From contig NC_091125.1 in NCBI RefSeq assembly GCF_040183065.1, positions 130,587,121 to 130,651,120 on the forward strand: a stretch of 64,000 bases of DNA. The letters are read 5' to 3'. The notes under the pieces were generated by a model. It had not been told where the DNA came from. It saw only the letters and a list, made by a program, of their open reading frames with translations, and did not search any database. Source of the DNA: Periplaneta americana. Taxonomy: Eukaryota > Arthropoda > Insecta > Blattodea > Blattidae. How positions within the stretch are numbered: the stretch's first letter is position 1; every line of letters starts with the position of its first letter. Shown in pieces: positions 61,235-64,000 of the stretch. The position numbers and the translations under genes were made by a program.

Positions 61235-62563
61235 CGACGACGACGATGCTGACGATGATTTAAAACTGCAAGAATTGAGCTTAATTGTAGCAAAAGAGAG
61301 CAGAGCTTTGGCTGGTAACCAGTAATAATCATATATAACACATACATTTATTTACATCAAGAGTGATTGTTAACTTTGGACATACACAAGAAGACCTCAC
61401 CATGTCACTCAAGTAACACCATCATGGGCTATGACATTGTGCCATTGCACCAATAGAATTCAGTGGCGTACCGTCAATGTAAGCTAAAAAGGTCAGCTTC
61501 CCCAGTTAATAATAATTTCATAATAAACCTGCAGTCTATGGACGAAATTATTGATTAATTTTAATGGAATTTATATTTATGCGTTAAATATTGTGAGGTG
61601 GCAGCTCAGGATGATTTGTGATGCAGCAGTAAATAAGAAGCCTGCACACACCAGCTTCCAAGCACACTGGTTTCTTACACTCATTCTTCTGTGTAATCCA
61701 CCCCGCAGATTTTCCATCCCTTTCTAACTAAACTATCCTGGTCGCAAGGCTCGCAAGAAGCTAGCTTTGACATTGAAAATAAGTAGTTTTCGAGTTATCC
61801 CTTTTCGTCAGTTGTGTTCAGTTGAAGTGTTAGTGTGCATTGTGGCTGATATAATAAATAATGAGTGAAATAACAGTTCCTGACACCAATTTACTTGAAT
61901 TTTTACGACAATTCTATTATAAAGACTGACTTACGAACAAAAGTGTGATCTAAAAAACAAATGACCGACTCTCTTGCTGTCAATGAAGGACACAACCAAA
62001 ACACAAATGCATACTTACGTAATGATACTAATACTGTATCTATTGACCGTTAATATTGTGATTTCTCTATGACAGGGAGTGAGCTAATGTTATACATATA
62101 CGTGTCTATTTGTTAGAGATACGCGTGTAAACCGTAAAATCATATTTTACTATGTACCATTTGAGGTCATGCCTTATTGGTGTTACTTATGAGGTTCCAA
62201 CCAATCTTCGACTGCTGACTTGACATTGACTACTATTTATTTTAAGACTATATTTTTGCAATATGTTTTCTCATATTGCATGAAAGACAACTTGAATTGC
62301 TCAAAATTTCATGCTACGCCACTGATAGAATTCCATATCTAACCCAGAACATGTTCGAGTTACTCATTTATGAATAAAGTTCTCTTACGGAAATTAAAAT
62401 TTTTCAGCTTGTAAATGAGGCCGCAAAGTACAGGTATCGCAGTGGTAACACATTCAACTGTGGGAAGTTGACTGTGCGAGCTTCATGGGGTGCTGTGGGA
62501 CATGGCGCTGTATACCACTCCCAGAGCCCTGAAGCCTTCTTCACGCATGCAGCAGGCTTGAAG
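54602..62563 (+). CDS. BCKDHB: 2-oxoisovalerate dehydrogenase E1-beta, N-terminal exons
   Basis: BCKDHB is the thiamine-diphosphate-dependent E1-beta subunit of the mitochondrial branched-chain 2-oxoacid dehydrogenase complex, acting in Leu, Ile and Val breakdown. Coding exons: 54602-54755, 55592-55669, 58047-58249 and 62408-62563, together 197 codons with consistent phase. Residues 1-45 are Arg/Lys-rich and fit a mitochondrial targeting peptide. [74 protein letters not shown] and [17 protein letters not shown] follow the transketolase-like fold closely. The last donor here is GC (AAG|GCAAGT at 62564), at the family's codon boundary after GLK. The other introns are GT/AG. The remaining C-terminal half (about 180 residues) lies past the window. 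It is divergent from LAS1L. Confidence 0.95.
55150..55345 (-). mobile_element. Possible transposase scrap
   Basis: One minus frame near 55255-55195 reads [13 protein letters not shown], resembling the third Asp motif WPARSPDLNPIDY of Tc1/mariner-type transposases. The surroundings are not recognisable. It lies in BCKDHB intron 1. Confidence 0.35.
56700..57986 (+). mobile_element. pogo-like DNA transposon remnant
   Basis: Left TACCGTATTTACCCGAGTAA and inverted right TACCGTATTTACCCGCGTAA ends carry TA at both edges. At 57011 a frame starts [20 protein letters not shown], then [19 protein letters not shown] and KCGKYPE. This is the helix-turn-helix N-terminus seen in pogo/Tigger transposases. 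The catalytic part is missing. A 394-bp retroelement interrupts it at 57532. It lies in BCKDHB intron 2. Confidence 0.8.
57532..57925 (-). mobile_element. Retroelement (SINE or LINE end) with 13-bp duplication
   Basis: AGTTTTTTGTTAT flanks both sides (57519-57531 and 57926-57938). Read on minus it ends GGATACATTAAGAAGATTGA and a short GATT tail, so it integrated by target-primed reverse transcription. No coding sequence or tRNA-like head is visible. It inserted into the pogo-like element. Confidence 0.75.
58932..60469. mobile_element. Short hAT-type element enlarged by a mariner insertion
   Basis: CAGGGGCGTA at 58932 and TACGCCCCTG ending at 60469 are flanked by ATTGGGAG (58924-58931 and 60470-60477). 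Without the mariner the element is about 204 bp, with no coding sequence. The internal GGGCTACCGG and CGGTAGCCC words are inverted relative to each other. The mariner used the TA that begins the right terminal repeat. Confidence 0.85.
59126..60461 (-). mobile_element. mariner transposon, almost intact (1336 bp)
   Basis: Perfect 31-bp inverted ends, TACGAGGCCTGTCTAAAAAG and onward, include the TA target. The transposase begins at 60254 with [20 protein letters not shown]. It carries [12 protein letters not shown] (helix-turn-helix linker), [17 protein letters not shown] (first Asp), [10 protein letters not shown] (second) and [14 protein letters not shown] (third, spacing 34), ending [12 protein letters not shown] with a stop at 59200. 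A single frame change near 59655, one base short in a T run, splits it into 60254-59598 and 59775-59200. Otherwise about 350 residues are open. The perfect ends suggest a recent insertion. Confidence 0.92.
60603..61165 (-). mobile_element. mariner 3' end, same family as the palindrome at 5364
   Basis: It starts AAACATTCTAATGAGGGCAG near 60603 and shares with 5364-5600 the words CAAATTTTGGCAACTCGACC and CGCAATTACGAGGCCATCCA. On minus it reads [20 protein letters not shown] near 61140-61080. Only one arm is present. A SINE (60801-61059) splits it. It lies in BCKDHB intron 3. Confidence 0.75.
60801..61059 (+). mobile_element. tRNA-derived SINE with 13-bp duplication
   Basis: ATACAGCAATGGT flanks both sides (60788-60800 and 61060-61072). 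It has ACGGTTAGCATGTCTGGCTG (box A region), a degenerate box B near 60855, TGGTTGAGGTTTTTTCCAGT, and GTTGATAAAGTGTCG at the end. Same family as 46738-46984. It is younger than the mariner end it interrupts. Confidence 0.9.
61183..61243. repeat. Microsatellite (GAT)n
   Basis: About 20 GAT triplets with a few GAC changes at the right end. The poly-Asp and poly-His frames here are artefacts. Confidence 0.95.
61461..62324 (+). mobile_element. hAT-type non-autonomous element, 864 bp
   Basis: CAGTGGCGTA and TACGCCACTG ends are flanked by ATAGAATT (61453-61460 and 62325-62332). At 61861 a frame starts [20 protein letters not shown], then a stop, like the N-terminal end of finger-bearing hAT transposases. 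The rest of the gene is missing. It ends 83 bp before BCKDHB exon 4. Confidence 0.88.
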
Positions 62564-62775
62564 GCAAGTCATAAACTCTAACACACACAAAGTGATTCAA
62601 GAAGTATGATTTGCAGTTTAGGAATTATTTCTATAGGCCATTTTGAGCAAAAATGCCATATGAACATGGGTCTGATGATCAATATTTAAGGAACTATAGC
62701 TCTTCAAATCCTAAGAAAATTAAAACAGTTCTGTGCAGAATTACAGAGAATCATACTGAACAAAGTCCCAAAATG

Positions 62776-63245
62776 TAATGATGATGTTGTTGTTGTTTTC
62801 TAATGCCAGGCGATTGACAATAAAGTCATTTGACCTCTTGCACTCCAATATTTTTCAAAGATATTATCATGGTCAGCCACTGAAGCACAGATTTTGAGGT
62901 GTTCCGAATCCATTTCTTGGTTTGAGTTGCACAATGGGCAGTTAGGGGACTGATATATTCCATTTCTATGCAGGTGTTTGGCCAAACAATCATGGCCTGT
63001 TGCCAATCTAAATACAGCTACAAACGATTTTCGTGGTAAATCGGGAATTAACTGTGGATTATGATGCAGAGAGTTCCGTTTTTTCCCTTGAGATTGTGTT
63101 ATCAAATTTTGTTTGTTGAAGTCTAAGTATGTAGATTTAATAAATCTTTTCACAGAGAAATACGTAGATTTAGTAACAGGTCTGTAAGTAGCAGTGCTGC
63201 CCTTCTTTGCTAAAGCATCCGCATTCTCTTTCCCAGGATTCCACA
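62776..63245 (-). mobile_element. LINE 3' part, RNase H end and zinc-binding tail
   Basis: An uninterrupted minus frame (63261-62800) reads ENADALAKKGSTATYRPVTK, YLDFNKQNLITQSQGKKRN, DLPRKSFVAVFRLATGHDCL, CPLCNSNQEMDSEHLKICAS and IFEKYWSARGQMTLLS, then a stop and an (AAC)n tail. It is the best preserved of the three copies and probably the youngest. Its 5' side is truncated inside the RNase H domain. It lies 212 bp after BCKDHB exon 4. Confidence 0.85.
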
Positions 63246-64000
63246 ATGGGATGGTATCCATTGGAATACAATTCTTTTATTGAGTGATATTAATTGAGAG
63301 AGCATTTTAGTTATTTCTGCTGTTTGAGATGAAGGTGTGTGTTTAGAGACTATTGATAGAATTGTAATGATGTTAAAATGTGTATAAATATAATTGCAAA
63401 CGTTTTTGGCGATTCCAACATTTATGACAAAGTCATGTCAATGAATTTGTTAATGTGAAGCAATTTGCTAGTGCAAAGTTATTCAGTGAAATAGAGAGGA
63501 GAATGAAGTAGTCTACATATGAGATGGATAGAAATGTTTCAAAATTTCTCCTTTCAATATTTGTCATTCAGAAACACTGTTAAAGTTGTGGAATTTGGCT
63601 TATCCATGCCTGAAACCAAAGCTCTTATAGAAACAGTTTTTGCCAGACTGTAGATAATATGGAAATCAGATAAAACACATTGAAGTTAGGGCTATTGTTA
63701 ATTACTAAGGTTAATTTCAAATACAATTTTCCTGATTTCTTTAGTTTCTTGAAGGAGAATAAGAAACTTATGGTACTGGTATGCATTCACCAGAAAAATA
63801 TGCCCAATCTGAGGGTTATGAGTAGGCTGTAATTTTGTGTTTTGTGTTACAAGTAATGTATTTTTTTTTTATTTATTACATTTTTTTGTTGTGTGTATAA
63901 GTGATAAATCTCAAAAAGTTAATGTTTGTATTGTGTTTACATTATTTGAAATTAGTAAACTAAATTTAAACTTGTGGTTCTGAGTGTTGTACACCTAGAA
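63246..64000 (+). other. BCKDHB intron, no feature recognised
   Basis: AT-rich DNA with a T run near 63860. No exon resembling the next BCKDHB segment (VVIPRSP...) was found before the window ends. Confidence 0.6.

Overview
This window is a gene-poor, repeat-rich stretch of an insect nuclear genome. Three intron-bearing host genes with insect-type splice sites sit among LINEs, tRNA-derived SINEs, Penelope-like, mariner, hAT, Harbinger and pogo-like elements and solo LTRs. The LINE carrying a YLGATVTN-type reverse transcriptase tail and an abundant AACCTCCGGGTT 3' end is one I associate with cockroach gene sets. A cockroach, possibly Periplaneta americana, is my best guess; it rests on recollection of those repeats, not on a search.

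Layout. Positions 1-7670 are intergenic: LINE scraps, one solo LTR, a palindromic mariner derivative and a decayed Tc1/mariner-superfamily element split by a SINE. A TMEM135 homologue runs on + from 7671 to 35128 in nine coding exons (465 codons). Its introns hold most of the mobile elements, including a hAT transposon (31394-33589) that looks complete, with matched ends, an 8-bp target duplication and an open 494-codon transposase. Positions 35129-39398 separate it from the convergent LAS1L homologue. LAS1L occupies 39429-54409 on minus in nine coding exons (633 codons), with its HEPN RHDTSH motif in exon 3. Only 192 bp separate its ATG from the divergent ATG of BCKDHB (+), whose first four coding exons (54602-62563, 197 codons) lie here. 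The rest of BCKDHB lies beyond the window.

The genes are linked by position only. TMEM135 is a peroxisomal/mitochondrial membrane protein, LAS1L is the endonuclease of pre-rRNA ITS2 processing, and BCKDHB is the E1-beta subunit of mitochondrial branched-chain 2-oxoacid dehydrogenase. The short LAS1L/BCKDHB spacer suggests a shared bidirectional promoter.

The most unusual content is structural. Two fold-back elements are each built from two outward-facing 3' ends of a mariner-superfamily transposon. tRNA-like sequences lie in the arms of larger palindromes, arranged as alternating inverted modules. A 386-bp element has a LINE 3' end and a different 5' end inside one 14-bp target duplication. 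Several nested insertions are readable to the base from their duplications. Exon boundaries were set by hand from GT/AG (one GC/AG) signals, codon phase and recalled family sequences, not by transcript evidence.
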